Origin: Flavobacterium panacis
GTDB lineage: Bacteria > Bacteroidota > Bacteroidia > Flavobacteriales > Flavobacteriaceae
Direction: 5' to 3'
Length of the DNA stretch: 64,000 nucleotides
NCBI RefSeq assembly: GCF_024649945.1
Contig: NZ_JANKMS010000001.1
Span: forward strand, 1 to 64,000
The translations under genes and the position numbers were made by a program. Of this stretch, positions 50,517 through 61,000 are shown in pieces. Position 1 is the first letter of the stretch. Each line of letters opens with the position of its first letter. The notes under the pieces are model-generated. The model saw only the letters and a list, made by a program, of their open reading frames with translations. It did no database searches and was not told the origin of the DNA.

Positions 50517-51035
50517 TTATCTTCTTCCACGTCCGTGATCGCGGTCGTCATGACGGTGATCGTCGTGTCTGTCATGTTTATCATGGTGTTTATCATGTTT
50601 GTCATAACGTTTGTAATCTCTACGATCATTATAACCGTAAACAGGTCTTGGTTTATATGGTCTTTGAGGTGCTCCGTGGTATCCTTTGTAGTATTTAACT
50701 CTATGACGATCAAAGTAAGTATAAGGTGTTCTACCGTGGTAGTCTGTTAAAACAACTTTGTAACCTCCGTACAAATCATAGTTTCTATATTGTCTTGGTA
50801 AATATGTTGTTCTTACCCATTTACCTCTTCCATAATAGATAAATTGTGCGGCACGTACATCGTAATATGCTTCAATATCTGGAAGATAATAATATTCCAT
50901 TTCGCTATATCCTGCAGGTCCCCATGCTGGCGGATTTCCTATATTAACGTTTATCGATACTTGGGCTTGCGTGGCGTTTGCAACCAGTAGAAATAATCCG
51001 GCGATTGCTAATTTTATCGTTTTCATCTTTTTCAT
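50517..51035 (-). CDS. Secreted protein with His/Asp/Arg-rich C-terminal tail
   Basis: 172 residues from the ATG at 51035 (an ATG at 51026 would remove three). A signal peptide (cut after T-Q-A, about 24) is followed by a Tyr/Trp-rich middle (about 40-120; Y-Y-L-P-D-I-E-A-Y-Y-D-V near 50). The last 35 residues are mostly H, D, R and K in short repeats (H-D-K-H-H-D-K-H-D-R-H-D), which could bind metal. I do not know the family, although similar proteins are common in flavobacteria. A 13-bp direct repeat lies 58 bases upstream. Confidence 0.65.
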   Translation of the reverse strand: MKKMKTIKLAIAGLFLLVANATQAQVSINVNIGNPPAWGPAGYSEMEYYYLPDIEAYYDVRAAQFIYYGRGKWVRTTYLPRQYRNYDLYGGYKVVLTDYHGRTPYTYFDRHRVKYYKGYHGAPQRPYKPRPVYGYNDRRDYKRYDKHDKHHDKHDRHDDHRHDDRDHGRGRR

Positions 51036-51093
51036 TTTTTTAATGTTATTCTTGTTTAGGGATATTCATATACTGTGCCAAAAAAAATGAAGA

Positions 51094-51127
51094 TGTATTT
51101 TGTCGAGCAAAAAATGCATTTCGTCGA
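51094..51127 (-). promoter_or_regulatory. Direct repeat with 21-bp pitch
   Basis: TGTATTTTGTCGA (51094-51106) and TGCATTTCGTCGA (51115-51127) differ at two of 13 positions and start exactly 21 bp apart. It lies 58-92 bases before the start of the His/Asp-rich gene, the expected place for an activator. Two direct half-sites separated by two helical turns are a typical layout for response regulators such as LytTR-type proteins. Identity of the regulator is inference. Confidence 0.5.
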
Positions 51128-51213
51128 ATTTTTTTTAGATTTGTTTAACCTGTAAAATGCTGGTTATAAGCGGTGTTGTTGTGAAATGAGGTTTTCTAAA
51201 AAAAGAGAAAAAA

Positions 51214-53046
51214 TTATTTATAATTTACGACTCTTGGTTTCGCAAGTTCAAAACTTTGTAATCCATAGTCTGTAGTTTCAAAAGTATTTGTTTTAAATAC
51301 ATTGTCTCCTTGGTAAGGAATACTAGGGTAATAGGAAATAGAAAGCTGAAAGGAGCTAAAAACAAGATAATCATTGCTTACAAGTAAACCCAAAGTTATT
51401 TTAGAGTAGGGCTTGCTCTTGGTCATAGCAACATCTGGACTTCCTAAAACTGCAATTGAATAATTAAAAAATGGATTTAAACGAAAACCCCATAAAGCAT
51501 GTGGAGAATAAGTTTGTGTCTGAAGTGACAGAACAGCCTTACTGGTTCCGTATAAGGCTGAATTAACTCCAGCCAAACCGTTCAACCCATTAATATTTAG
51601 CTGATCTCCAATGACATCATCGCGGTTGATACCAATAACCAGTTTAGGATTTACGAATTGTCTTAATTTCCAATTCCCGATACTGTATAATTTTGTAAAA
51701 TAATTAGACTCAAATAATAATGCAGTTCTATAAGTTTTAGATTGATGAAAATAAGTTCCTGCTTCAAAATTCATACTTAGAAAACCAAGTCTGTAATAAT
51801 TTCCAAAAGAAAATTGTGCCCCAACATAAGGTCTCCAAAATGTATTTTTATATTGATACCCAAATGTAACTCCATAAATGCGACCAATCGGAACGTCTTC
51901 TGTCTGACCATTTCGGAAGATATAACTGTCTTTAATAAATTTTCGTGTATTGAGTCCGATACCACTAAGAATTAATTTTTCATCAGAATAAAAATGATCT
52001 GGATCATAAAGCGCTGTTGGAGATTCGCTGTAATTAACATTTAAAAATCGGGCAGTTGTGACCAGATTGGTAATAGCTTCATGTTCGTCTTCAAATACTT
52101 TAAAAGCACGTCCAGCCCAAACATCTTGAGAAGTATATTTAACAGGTTGATAATCATAAGAAAAATCGGGTGCGCGAAGTGTGTCTTTTCTGAAAAATTC
52201 ATCAACATAAACACCACCGGCCCATTTGGTTAAAGGAGAATAGAAATCACGCTCTATATCCACACTTTTTATATAATTATTATCCAAGTCCATTTTATAA
52301 TGAAGAACCGTACTTATGTAAGTGTTTTTTATGTTTGGAATAGTATAAGTTGCTTCATTAGCATTACGACCATCGTCAAAACGATTAGTAAAACGATATT
52401 CTAACTGTTGTCCTGAACCAAAAAAATCTTTTTCTTTAAATCCAAGAGAAACCTGATTACTGGAAATAGAGAATCTCGGAATTGTACTCCAAGAATCCAA
52501 AACTCGAATGGTAATATCTACAGAATCTCTTGCTGCTCCAACAGATTGATTAGATATTCTAACAGCAGTAACATAGCGCTGTGCACGAATTAAACGTTCT
52601 GTTTCTAGAACTTTATACGTATCATAAGGCGAGTTTTTCTTAAATAGCAACAAGTTCTTTATCGCAATTTTTTTGGTTTTTAAATGAAGCCTGTTTCCCA
52701 TTCTTTCTCCCCAATTTTTAGGCACCTGTGTAGTATCAGCAACAGAATGCCCAAAAGGATCTAAAGTGATAATATTTATGTTACGAATAATTTTCCCATC
52801 GTAATGAGTAGAATCTATGGGCACCAGTAATTCTTGTTTCTTCTTTGGTTTTTTAGACCTGAAAAACAATTTATGCATGGTCTGCGTAAACTTATTTTTT
52901 TTAGAATAATTACGAATTCTATTATAGATTTCTGTACTGTCTTTTTTTGTTTTAGGTTCTTTTTTTGTGTTATCTACCTGAGCGTTTATGCCTTGTAAAC
53001 AAAAGCAAAGTAAAATAAAAAACAGTATTTTTTTGTTTAATAACAT
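51214..53046 (-). CDS. POTRA/beta-barrel-type outer-membrane protein
   Basis: 610 residues. Signal peptide (cut after I-N-A, about 22), a basic linker rich in K (about 28-75), then a POTRA-like region (I-R-N-I-N-I-I-T-L-D-P-F-G near residue 90; I-A-I-K-N-L-L-L-F-K near 130), then a barrel-like half with many alternating aromatic and polar strands up to the C-terminal end. It resembles Omp85/BamA-like proteins without matching a named one. Possible roles are assembly or translocation. It lies 78 bases after the AI-2E transporter gene. Confidence 0.65.
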   Translation of the reverse strand: MLLNKKILFFILLCFCLQGINAQVDNTKKEPKTKKDSTEIYNRIRNYSKKNKFTQTMHKLFFRSKKPKKKQELLVPIDSTHYDGKIIRNINIITLDPFGHSVADTTQVPKNWGERMGNRLHLKTKKIAIKNLLLFKKNSPYDTYKVLETERLIRAQRYVTAVRISNQSVGAARDSVDITIRVLDSWSTIPRFSISSNQVSLGFKEKDFFGSGQQLEYRFTNRFDDGRNANEATYTIPNIKNTYISTVLHYKMDLDNNYIKSVDIERDFYSPLTKWAGGVYVDEFFRKDTLRAPDFSYDYQPVKYTSQDVWAGRAFKVFEDEHEAITNLVTTARFLNVNYSESPTALYDPDHFYSDEKLILSGIGLNTRKFIKDSYIFRNGQTEDVPIGRIYGVTFGYQYKNTFWRPYVGAQFSFGNYYRLGFLSMNFEAGTYFHQSKTYRTALLFESNYFTKLYSIGNWKLRQFVNPKLVIGINRDDVIGDQLNINGLNGLAGVNSALYGTSKAVLSLQTQTYSPHALWGFRLNPFFNYSIAVLGSPDVAMTKSKPYSKITLGLLVSNDYLVFSSFQLSISYYPSIPYQGDNVFKTNTFETTDYGLQSFELAKPRVVNYK

Positions 53047-53124
53047 TCGGTAGTTTTCTTCTAATAATTTTATTGTTTATGAATATAAGGATTAAACACG
53101 AGGTTTTAGAAAATAACGCTCTTT

Positions 53125-54225
53125 TTAATTTTCTGTTGTAACTTTTCTTTTTCTCCAAGCAAATTTTCTGGGAACATGATTGCCCATTAAATACCCCCAA
53201 GGAGAGAGAGAATCAATTCGGTCGAAAATGATTTTTAAAATAGCCAAAAGCGGAATTGCTAAAAACATTCCTGAAATTCCTGCTGCAGCACCACCGACTA
53301 TAATTCCCATAATAGAAACAAAAGCATTAATTTCTACTTTAGAATTGATGATTAAAGGCACGAGCAAATTATTATCTATAAACTGAACAATAATATTTAC
53401 AATCAATATTCCTAAAATGATTGACATTTCTGCAGATCCGGTTAAGGATGCCAAAACAGTAATAATTCCAGCAATTGTAATTCCGATATAAGGTATTAAG
53501 TTTAAAATTCCTGTAATTAATCCCAACAAAATAAAATATTTGATTCCGATAATCCATAGCCCCAAGCCTGTTAAAACAGAAACGACAACCATTTCGATAA
53601 TCAAACTTACTATGTAATTGTTGATTGAAACTTTGACTTGCGATAAAATATCCATCAATACCGAATGATTTTCTTTCTTGACTAATTTTGCTAAAAACAG
53701 TTTAAAATGTTCTTTATAAATTAAAAACAAGAAAGTGTAAACAATTATAATCATACTGTCTAAAAGAACATCGCTAATCGATATAATAAAAGAGCCTAAT
53801 TTTGCCTGACCTGTTTTGACAGAATCCTTTGTCATAGAATCCAGATATTTTTTCTGATCACCAATACTTACCTGGAAATTGTCTTGTATAAATTTATGAA
53901 TTTCAAGAATAAAAGAATTGGCATTTTTCTTTATAGTATCAAAATCATTCGCCATATAAGTGACTTGATAGGATATAAAAACCAAAATTCCGACAATAAC
54001 AGAGAGAAAAATTACGAGACAAACGATAGCCGCTAGATGTCGGGGGAATTTTAGTCGAGTATTAAAGAAGACATAAATTGGAAGCAGTAAAACAGCAAAT
54101 AAGAATGCTAGTAAAACTGGTGTGAAAATATCTTTTCCTGTACAAAAGATAAAAGCAAAACAAATTAAAGTAATAAGAATAAATGCGAGTTTTGCGTAAA
54201 AAGGTAAAGTTACGGGCCGAGTCAT
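53125..54225 (-). CDS. AI-2E family transporter
   Basis: 366 residues with about eight membrane segments; typical family region G-L-I-T-G-I-L-N-L-I-P-Y-I-G near residue 235 and D-N-N-L-L-V-P near 287. Members move autoinducer-2 or sodium in some species (PerM/YdiK relatives); the substrate here is unknown. It follows the MscS gene by 104 bases on the same strand and probably belongs to the same block. Confidence 0.82.
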   Translation of the reverse strand: MTRPVTLPFYAKLAFILITLICFAFIFCTGKDIFTPVLLAFLFAVLLLPIYVFFNTRLKFPRHLAAIVCLVIFLSVIVGILVFISYQVTYMANDFDTIKKNANSFILEIHKFIQDNFQVSIGDQKKYLDSMTKDSVKTGQAKLGSFIISISDVLLDSMIIIVYTFLFLIYKEHFKLFLAKLVKKENHSVLMDILSQVKVSINNYIVSLIIEMVVVSVLTGLGLWIIGIKYFILLGLITGILNLIPYIGITIAGIITVLASLTGSAEMSIILGILIVNIIVQFIDNNLLVPLIINSKVEINAFVSIMGIIVGGAAAGISGMFLAIPLLAILKIIFDRIDSLSPWGYLMGNHVPRKFAWRKRKVTTEN

Positions 54226-54329
54226 TTTTTATGAGGTTTTAGCTAGATTTATTAAACAAATATTACACTTTATTTGTCTTTTTCTGTTCTAGCTTTTTTT
54301 CTGCCCGTTATAAAATTCCCATTCAGATT

Positions 54330-54860
54330 TTAGTCAAAAAACTCTCTTTCTTCATATTTGGCAGGAATTATTGAGATTCCTTTTTGCAGTAATAAATTGT
54401 TTGGGAAAACTATTTTCTCTCCCTCTTTGGTTTTCAAGCTTACATGAAAAGTATTGATGTCTTCAATTTCGGCTTCAATAGGAAAGTCTTTGTCGTGAAT
54501 CTTAATAGTATCACCAATTCTAAAAGGAAAGGAGAAGAATAAAACCATTCCCGCAGTAATATTGCTTAAGATAGACCATTGTGCAAACATGGCCACCCCA
54601 ATAACAGTTGCAATAGAAGAGACCGTTAGAAAAATATCATCAGTCTTAACTCCCCAAATCAAAATTAGGGTTGTCGTCACCAATATATTCATCAGAATAT
54701 TGATATACTTTATTACCAAATTGGTTCTGTGTTCAAATAATTGACTTGTTGCTGCAAATTGTTTTACCAATTTTGCGATTATCATTCGTAAAACGATTAA
54801 AATTGCAATAAGGATAATTGTAGCGATTATCTCGCGGCTATACTCTTTAAAAGAAAACAT
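54330..54860 (-). CDS. Short MscS-type mechanosensitive channel
   Basis: 176 residues, shorter than the usual 280. Three membrane segments: about 10-28, 50-70 and the pore helix, with G-V-A-M-F-A-Q-W-S-I-L-S-N-I near residue 90. The beta domain follows (F-R-I-G-D-T-I-K-I near 116, I-E-D-I-N-T-F near 135, F-P-N-N near 153). The cytoplasmic vestibule domain is missing. It could be a small channel or a regulatory subunit. Ten bases separate it from the Maf gene. Confidence 0.78.
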   Translation of the reverse strand: MFSFKEYSREIIATIILIAILIVLRMIIAKLVKQFAATSQLFEHRTNLVIKYINILMNILVTTTLILIWGVKTDDIFLTVSSIATVIGVAMFAQWSILSNITAGMVLFFSFPFRIGDTIKIHDKDFPIEAEIEDINTFHVSLKTKEGEKIVFPNNLLLQKGISIIPAKYEEREFFD

Positions 54861-54871
54861 AAATTAATTTT

Positions 54872-55456
54872 TTACACTAAAGTAGTCAAAAAATCGTAGA
54901 CTTTGGCTGTTGGAAGTCCCATAACATTGGTATAAGAGCCTTCAACTTTTGCAACTGCCATAAAACCAAACCATTCCTGAATGCCATAAGCACCAGCTTT
55001 ATCGTAAGGTTTGTAGTTTTCGATGTAATATAAAATAGCTTCGTCTGATAAATCGTTGAAAGTTACTTTCGTAATATCATGCAATAGAGTAGAAGATTCT
55101 GTGGTTTTAAAGCAAACTGAGGTAATAACTTCGTGAGTAGTGTTAGACATTGATTTAATCATAGCAAAAGCTTCTTCAGCACTTTTTGGTTTTCCTAAAG
55201 CTTTGTTCTGATGCCAAACTATGGTGTCACTTGTAACGAGAATTTCGTTTTCTTTTAATTCTCCTTCAAATGCATTGGCTTTTAGTTCGGCAAGGAAATC
55301 AGTAATTTCTACGGCTTTTAATTCTGGCGGATAAATTTCTTCTACGTCTTTTAAACGAATTTCAAAATCTAGATCTAAATCCTTAAAAAACTGCTGTCTT
55401 CTTGGTGAACCAGAAGCGAGGATAATTTTATATTTTTTTAGTTTTTCTTTAAGCAT
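54872..55456 (-). CDS. Maf-like nucleotide pyrophosphatase
   Basis: 194 residues of the Maf/HAM1-like fold. The family start I-I-L-A-S-G-S-P-R-R-Q-Q-F-F is at residues 11-24, and T-S-D-T-I-V near residue 76 carries a conserved aspartate. Maf proteins hydrolyse modified or canonical (d)NTPs and have been linked to septum control. The start overlaps the UbiA gene by 8 bases, so the two are coupled. Confidence 0.85.
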   Translation of the reverse strand: MLKEKLKKYKIILASGSPRRQQFFKDLDLDFEIRLKDVEEIYPPELKAVEITDFLAELKANAFEGELKENEILVTSDTIVWHQNKALGKPKSAEEAFAMIKSMSNTTHEVITSVCFKTTESSTLLHDITKVTFNDLSDEAILYYIENYKPYDKAGAYGIQEWFGFMAVAKVEGSYTNVMGLPTAKVYDFLTTLV

Positions 55457-56375
55457 TGTATTTGATATTTAAGGAGATAACCAGAATTGATAAAATTCCG
55501 AACAATAAAATTAATTTTAAAATCGTGCTCAAATGATGAAAATCTTTTTGTGATTTGGCATCGAATATCTTGACAATAAAATATAAAAGAGGTGCCAAAA
55601 CAGTTGCAGAAGCATAAAAGACAGCTATGTAAAGCTTATTTTCCATGAAATAAGTATTGACATACAATGCTGATAATATAAACGGAATTACGGCAAATCC
55701 TAAAGCAATTTTAGCCGCTCTATTAATTCCAATTGCAATTGGTAAAGTATTCATTCCTTGATTATAATCACCATTTACATCTTCGATATCTTTAACTATT
55801 TCACGAATAAAATTAATCATAAAAGCAAATAAGGCATAGTCAACTAAAATAGAAAAAAGACTCGCCATTTGTGCTTTATTTTCGACAGTAGTTACAGGAA
55901 ACAAATCAAAAACCCCGATAATTAAAACGCTTACAGCCAATAGTAGTGCTACAACGAAATTTCCTAAAATCATGATTTGTTTTAAGGAAGTAGCGTAAAA
56001 ATAGAGGAGAGAAGCAATTAAAATAAAAACCGAAGCAAAACTTGGCTTTAAAATAATATTAGATAAAATAAAACCTATTCCGACTCCCGAAATATTCAAG
56101 GCGATATAAATATTGTAAGCTGCCGTTTCTGTTATTCCTTTACCAACAACAACATCTTGTGGTTTGTTTATACTGTCGGTTGCTACATCATTAATGTTAT
56201 TAATAACATAACCTGCTGCTGCCAGTAAAACTGTACTTAAAACTAACAAGAGATATTGCCAATCAGACAAAGCCAAAGGAATGTTTTGCTGTTTTAGAAA
56301 AGCATAACGAAAAAGAAGCTGCATAAATGCAAGCATTAATAAATTCTTATATCGAATAAGTTTAAGATATTTCAT
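55449..56375 (-). CDS. UbiA-family prenyltransferase
   Basis: 308 residues with about nine membrane helices. Both prenyl-diphosphate motifs are seen: N-D-V-A-T-D near residue 66 (N-D-x-x-x-D) and D-I-E-D-V-N-G-D in the second loop near residue 196. Flavobacterial members are often called geranylgeranylglycerol-phosphate geranylgeranyltransferase, but the bacterial acceptor is uncertain. It is part of the DUF2520-KdsC-UbiA-Maf-MscS block. Confidence 0.82.
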   Translation of the reverse strand: MKYLKLIRYKNLLMLAFMQLLFRYAFLKQQNIPLALSDWQYLLLVLSTVLLAAAGYVINNINDVATDSINKPQDVVVGKGITETAAYNIYIALNISGVGIGFILSNIILKPSFASVFILIASLLYFYATSLKQIMILGNFVVALLLAVSVLIIGVFDLFPVTTVENKAQMASLFSILVDYALFAFMINFIREIVKDIEDVNGDYNQGMNTLPIAIGINRAAKIALGFAVIPFILSALYVNTYFMENKLYIAVFYASATVLAPLLYFIVKIFDAKSQKDFHHLSTILKLILLFGILSILVISLNIKYNA

Positions 56376-56459
56376 TTTTAAAAGCTACAAAGGTTCAGAG
56401 GAACAAAGGTTTTTATCTAACTGAAAACTGTGACTGTGACCGCCACTGAGACTGAAAAC
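56376..56459 (-). repeat. Intergenic mosaic repeat, copy 2
   Basis: Read on the minus strand, CAGTCTCAG/CAGTTTTCAG units are followed by ATAAAAACCTTTG and CCTCTGAACCTTTG, ending at the UbiA start. It corresponds in content and order to 40713-40806 before the HAD gene. Confidence 0.45.
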
Positions 56460-56987
56460 TTAATCGTGTTGTCCGTTAAAATATTCCATCCATTTTCCTT
56501 GTACCTTCATCACTTGTTCGATAACATCTCTTGCAGCGCCACGACCACCTTTTACATGCGAAATGTAGCGGCAGATATTTTTAATTTCAGGAGTAGAATC
56601 CTGTGGGCATGTTGGAAGACCTACTAATTTCATTACATGAAAATCTGGAATATCATCTCCCATATATAACACATTTTCGTGTTTTATATTATGTTTTTCA
56701 GTGTATTCTTTAAATGTTTTTACTTTGTCAGGAGTTCCTAAATGAATGTCTTTAACGCCTAAATTATTAAGACGAATTCGAACCCCTTCATTACTTCCGC
56801 CAGAAATAATACAAACGTTGTAACCACTTTCAATTGCTGCTTTCAGAGCATAACCGTCACGAATATTCATTGTTCTTAACATTTCGCCTTCGTTGGTTAC
56901 AAAAACAGAACTGTCTGTTAGTACGCCGTCTACATCAAAAACAAATGTTGTGATGTCATTCATTATTTCTTTATAACTTTTTGCCAT
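56460..56987 (-). CDS. KdsC-like HAD phosphatase
   Basis: 175 residues, class C0 HAD without a cap, the KdsC/YrbI group. Nucleophile D18 and acid D20 lie in F-V-F-D-V-D-G-V-L-T-D. I-S-G-G-S is near residue 60 and G-D-D-I-P-D near 110. The likely reaction is dephosphorylation of 3-deoxy-D-manno-octulosonate 8-phosphate for LPS, which fits a Gram-negative envelope. It overlaps the DUF2520 gene by 17 bases. Confidence 0.82.
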   Translation of the reverse strand: MAKSYKEIMNDITTFVFDVDGVLTDSSVFVTNEGEMLRTMNIRDGYALKAAIESGYNVCIISGGSNEGVRIRLNNLGVKDIHLGTPDKVKTFKEYTEKHNIKHENVLYMGDDIPDFHVMKLVGLPTCPQDSTPEIKNICRYISHVKGGRGAARDVIEQVMKVQGKWMEYFNGQHD

Positions 56988-57732
56988 TATCTTGTATAGA
57001 TTGTGTTAAGATTTTATAGATGTTTTTTTTGTTTTGATCTTGTAAAAAAGCCAAATGTGCATCGGTTGTATTAGAATCGTGACGAATGGCAGGTCCTGTC
57101 TGTGAATCAACAGGATCAAGTGTATTTATTTTATCTGCAGTTTCCTGAATCAAAGGTTTTAAAATTGCAAATGGAAGTTGATTCTCTTCGCAAATTTCTT
57201 GACCTAAATGATATAAATGATTGGTGAAGTTACTCACAAAAACAGCAGCAACATGAAGTGCTTTTCGCTGTTCTGAACTAATAGAATAAACTGCTATAGA
57301 AATACTTTTAGCAACTGTTTCTAAAAGTTTGAAATCCGCTGTGTTTTCTGCTTCTAAACAAAAAGGAATTATTGAATAATCAATATTTTTATTCTTAGAA
57401 AATGTCTGAAGAGGATAAAAAACACCACGACGATTTTTCTCATTTAAAAGTTCGATTGAAGATGTTCCTGAAGTATGAACTACCAATTGATTATTAAACG
57501 GTAATTGTTCTGAAACTTCAGCAATGACATTGTCTGATACTGCAATGATATGCAAATCAGCGGATTGTAGTTCGGAGAAATCAGTTACAATCTTTTCAAA
57601 ATCAATTAAATGATGTACAGACTCTTTTTTTCGAGAAAAAACCTGTTTTATTTCGACGGTTTTACTGTTGCTGAAAGCTTTTATTAAATGTTGCGCAACA
57701 TTGCCGGAACCGATTATGTTTATTTGGATCAT
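56971..57732 (-). CDS. Rossmann-fold DUF2520 protein
   Basis: 253 residues: an N-terminal NAD(P)-binding domain (I-N-I-I-G-S-G-N-V-A-Q-H-L at about 4-16) and a C-terminal helical DUF2520 domain (H-V-A-A-V-F-V-S-N-F near residue 163; G-P-A-I-R-H-D near 217). The family resembles reductases acting on small ketones, but the substrate is unknown. It heads the minus-strand block that ends with MscS. Confidence 0.8.
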   Translation of the reverse strand: MIQINIIGSGNVAQHLIKAFSNSKTVEIKQVFSRKKESVHHLIDFEKIVTDFSELQSADLHIIAVSDNVIAEVSEQLPFNNQLVVHTSGTSSIELLNEKNRRGVFYPLQTFSKNKNIDYSIIPFCLEAENTADFKLLETVAKSISIAVYSISSEQRKALHVAAVFVSNFTNHLYHLGQEICEENQLPFAILKPLIQETADKINTLDPVDSQTGPAIRHDSNTTDAHLAFLQDQNKKNIYKILTQSIQDNGKKL

Positions 57733-57982
57733 AAAAGCAAAATTAGTATTATTTTTTTAATGTTAAGTCAGTATAAAACTAATGATAACGGTTTTTTTAA
57801 ACTTTTTACAGTTTGCTTTTTTTGTTTCATTTATAACACATTTTTGATAAAAATCATTGTTTATCAAATCACTATTTAATTTGTAAGTTTAAACTTTCTT
57901 AATTATCAATTCGTTTAAAAAATAGTCCTGATTTTTGGTTTTTATTAACAAAACGCTGAGTCTGCTAATCAACATTTTTGAG

Positions 57983-57990
57983 TACTTTTG
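57983..57990 (+). promoter_or_regulatory. Candidate -7 box upstream of the CcsBA gene
   Basis: TACTTTTG at 57983-57990 matches TAnnTTTG, 31 bases before the ATG at 58022; no good -33 element could be paired with it. The 289-base gap before the gene holds nothing else recognised. Confidence 0.4.
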
Positions 57991-58021
57991 TCGCACTTTT
58001 ATACAATGTAATTCCTAAGAA

Positions 58022-61000
58022 ATGGATAAAAAAATATTCTCTTTTTTGTTTTCTACACGATTAATGGCCGTTCTTTTTTTAACATTCGCAATTGCAATGG
58101 GTGTTGGAACTTTTATCGAAAGTAAATACAATACCGATACGGCCAGAATTTTAATTTACAATACTTGGTGGTTTGAAGCGATAATGCTTGTTTTTGTGAT
58201 CAATTTCTTCGGAAATATCAAGCGTTACCAACTACTTAAAAAAGAAAAATGGGCGACTTTATTACTTCACCTTTCTTTTATCTTTATCATTACAGGAGCT
58301 TTTATTACGAGATATATTAGTTATGAGGGAATGATGCCAATTCGCGAAGGAGCGGCAGAAAATCAAATCTATTCAGACAAAACTTTTTTAACTGTTTTTG
58401 TTGACGGTGAATATAAAGGAGAAATGAAAAGAAGAGTTTTTGACAAGAGTCTTTTGCTTTCTCCAGCTACCAACAACGATTTTTCTCTTAGCGGAAAATT
58501 TGACCAAACTCCATTTGAAGTTTCATACTCTAATTATATCATGGGAGCGAAAGAAGTCGTTAAAGAAGATCCAAATGGAACTTTATACTTGAAATTAGTT
58601 GAAGCCGGTGCTGGTGGCCGTGAAGAACATTACCTTAAAGAAGGTGAAGTTCAGAACATTCATAATGTTTTATTTGCTTTGAATAAACCAACCGATGGCG
58701 CTATTAATATTAATACGACTGGAGAAAAATATACGATTCAAACTCCTTTTGAGGGAGAATTTATGAGAATGGCGGATCAAATGAAAGGTAAAGTCACAAA
58801 AGACAATGTACAGCCTTTAATGATGCGTTCTTTATACAGTATTGGTGATATTAGAATTGTATTCCCAGATCCTGCAATGAAAGGAAAAGTAGAATATGAA
58901 TCAAATAATGATTATAAAGCTAAATCTCATACAGATGCTCTGGTTGTAAAAGTAAAAGCTGAAGGTCAGGAAAAAGAAGTAATGCTTTTTGGTTCTAAAG
59001 GACAGGTTGGAGAGGCTAAAACGGTTAAAATTGGAAATATAGAGTATTCATTATTCTTCGGAAGTAAAGCTTATATTTTGCCTTTCAAAGTAAAATTAAA
59101 TGACTTTATTGCTGACAAATATCCAGGAACAGAAAAAAGCTATTCTGCATTTAAAAGTAAAGTAACTGTTCAGGATTCTACGGAAACTTTTGATGCTGAT
59201 ATTTTTATGAATCACGTTTTAGATTACAAAGGATATCGTTTTTTCCAATCTTCATTTGATCCAGACGAAAAAGGAACAGTACTTTCTGTAAATCACGATT
59301 TCTGGGGAACCAACATTACTTATTTAGGATATTTCCTTTTATACATCGGTTTAATGGCTATTATGTTTACTAAACATTCTCGTTTTGGAGATTTGAAAAA
59401 GAAATTAGAAGCGATTCAAAAGAAAAAAGAAAAACTAATTACAATATTGGTTTTATTGATTGGTTTGAATGGTTTTGCGCAACAAACACCTCATGTACAT
59501 TCACATGATCACAATCATGATCATGAGCATACTGCAGATCCAAACGATCACGCTAATCACGTTACAGCTCCACCAAGCAAAAAACAATTAGATTCTTTAT
59601 TAAATATTTATAAAGCACCAGAAGCACACGCAGCAAAATTTGGTCGTTTGATTATTCAGGATGCCGGGGGAAGAATGAAGCCAATTAATACGTTTTCATC
59701 TGAATTACTTCGTAAAGTAAGTCATGATGATAATTATAATGGAATGAATTCTGATCAGGTTTTCCTATCGATGACACAATATGCGCAGGTTTGGATTCAA
59801 GTTCCAATAATTTACATCAACACTAAAAATGATAGTATTCGTAAAATTATCGGAATTGATTCAAAAGATAAATTTGCACCATTTGTAAAATTCTTTGACG
59901 AACAAGGAAATTATAAGTTATCTCCTTATTTAGATGCAGCTTATAAAGCAGGAAATCCAAATAGTTTCGAAAAGGATTTTATTGAAACAGATAAAAAGGT
60001 TAACCTAATGGAATCAGCATTAAGTGGAAGTATTTTAAAAATATTCCCAGTTCCAAACGATCCTAATCATAAATGGGTTTCGTATTTAGAGCGTGAAGGT
60101 GCAGGTTTTAAAGGAATGGATTCTACTTATGTAAAACAAATTTTACCATTATACTTTAGCGCTTTAAATAATGGTTCTATCGCGAAAAACTTCGATACAG
60201 CTGATAATTTAGTAGAAAGTATTAATGGTTTCCAAAAGAAGTTTGGAGCTAAAGTAAGACCAAGCGAACAAAAAATTGATGCAGAAATTGCATACAATAA
60301 ATATGATGTATTTAAGGTATTGCCTTATTGGTACATGACAGTCTCTATTTTTATGTTGATGTTTACCATAATCAATATCTTTTTTGAGAAAAAATGGCTT
60401 CGTTATGTTGTAAATGGATTCCATATTTTTGTAGGATTATTGTTTGTTGTTCACACAATAGGATTAATAGCTCGCTGGTATATTTCTGGTCACGCACCTT
60501 GGAGTAATGCTTATGAATCTATCGTTTATGTAGCATGGTCAACCATGTTCTTCGGATTGGCTTTTGATAGAAAATCAAAACTAACAGTTGCTTCGTCAGC
60601 ATTCGTTACAGCAATGATTTTGATGGCGGCGTACCTAAACTGGATCGATCCAGAAATTGCGAATTTGCAACCTGTTTTAAATTCTTATTGGTTAATGATT
60701 CACGTAGCAGTAATTGTAGGAAGCTATGGTCCGACTGCTTTAGGAATGATTTTAGGTTTTGTTGCTTTATTATTGATTTTCTTTACGAATGATAAAAATA
60801 AAGCCAAAATGGATTTACATCTGAAAGAGGTAAGTTACATTAACGAAATGGCCGTAACAATAGGTCTAATCATGCTAACAATTGGCAACTTCCTTGGAGG
60901 ACAATGGGCAAACGAAAGCTGGGGACGTTATTGGGGATGGGATCCAAAAGAAACTTGGGCTTTAATCTCTATTATGATTTATGCATTTGTAATTCATGCT

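Noticed and set aside
50504..50713. Minus-strand 69-aa ORF overlapping the His/Asp-rich gene in another frame
   Set aside because: Alternative frame of the same repetitive sequence; no signal peptide or start context.
54330..54860. MscS gene considered truncated
   Set aside because: Start and stop are clean, the pore helix and beta domain are complete, and neighbours are spaced normally; it looks like a short natural variant.
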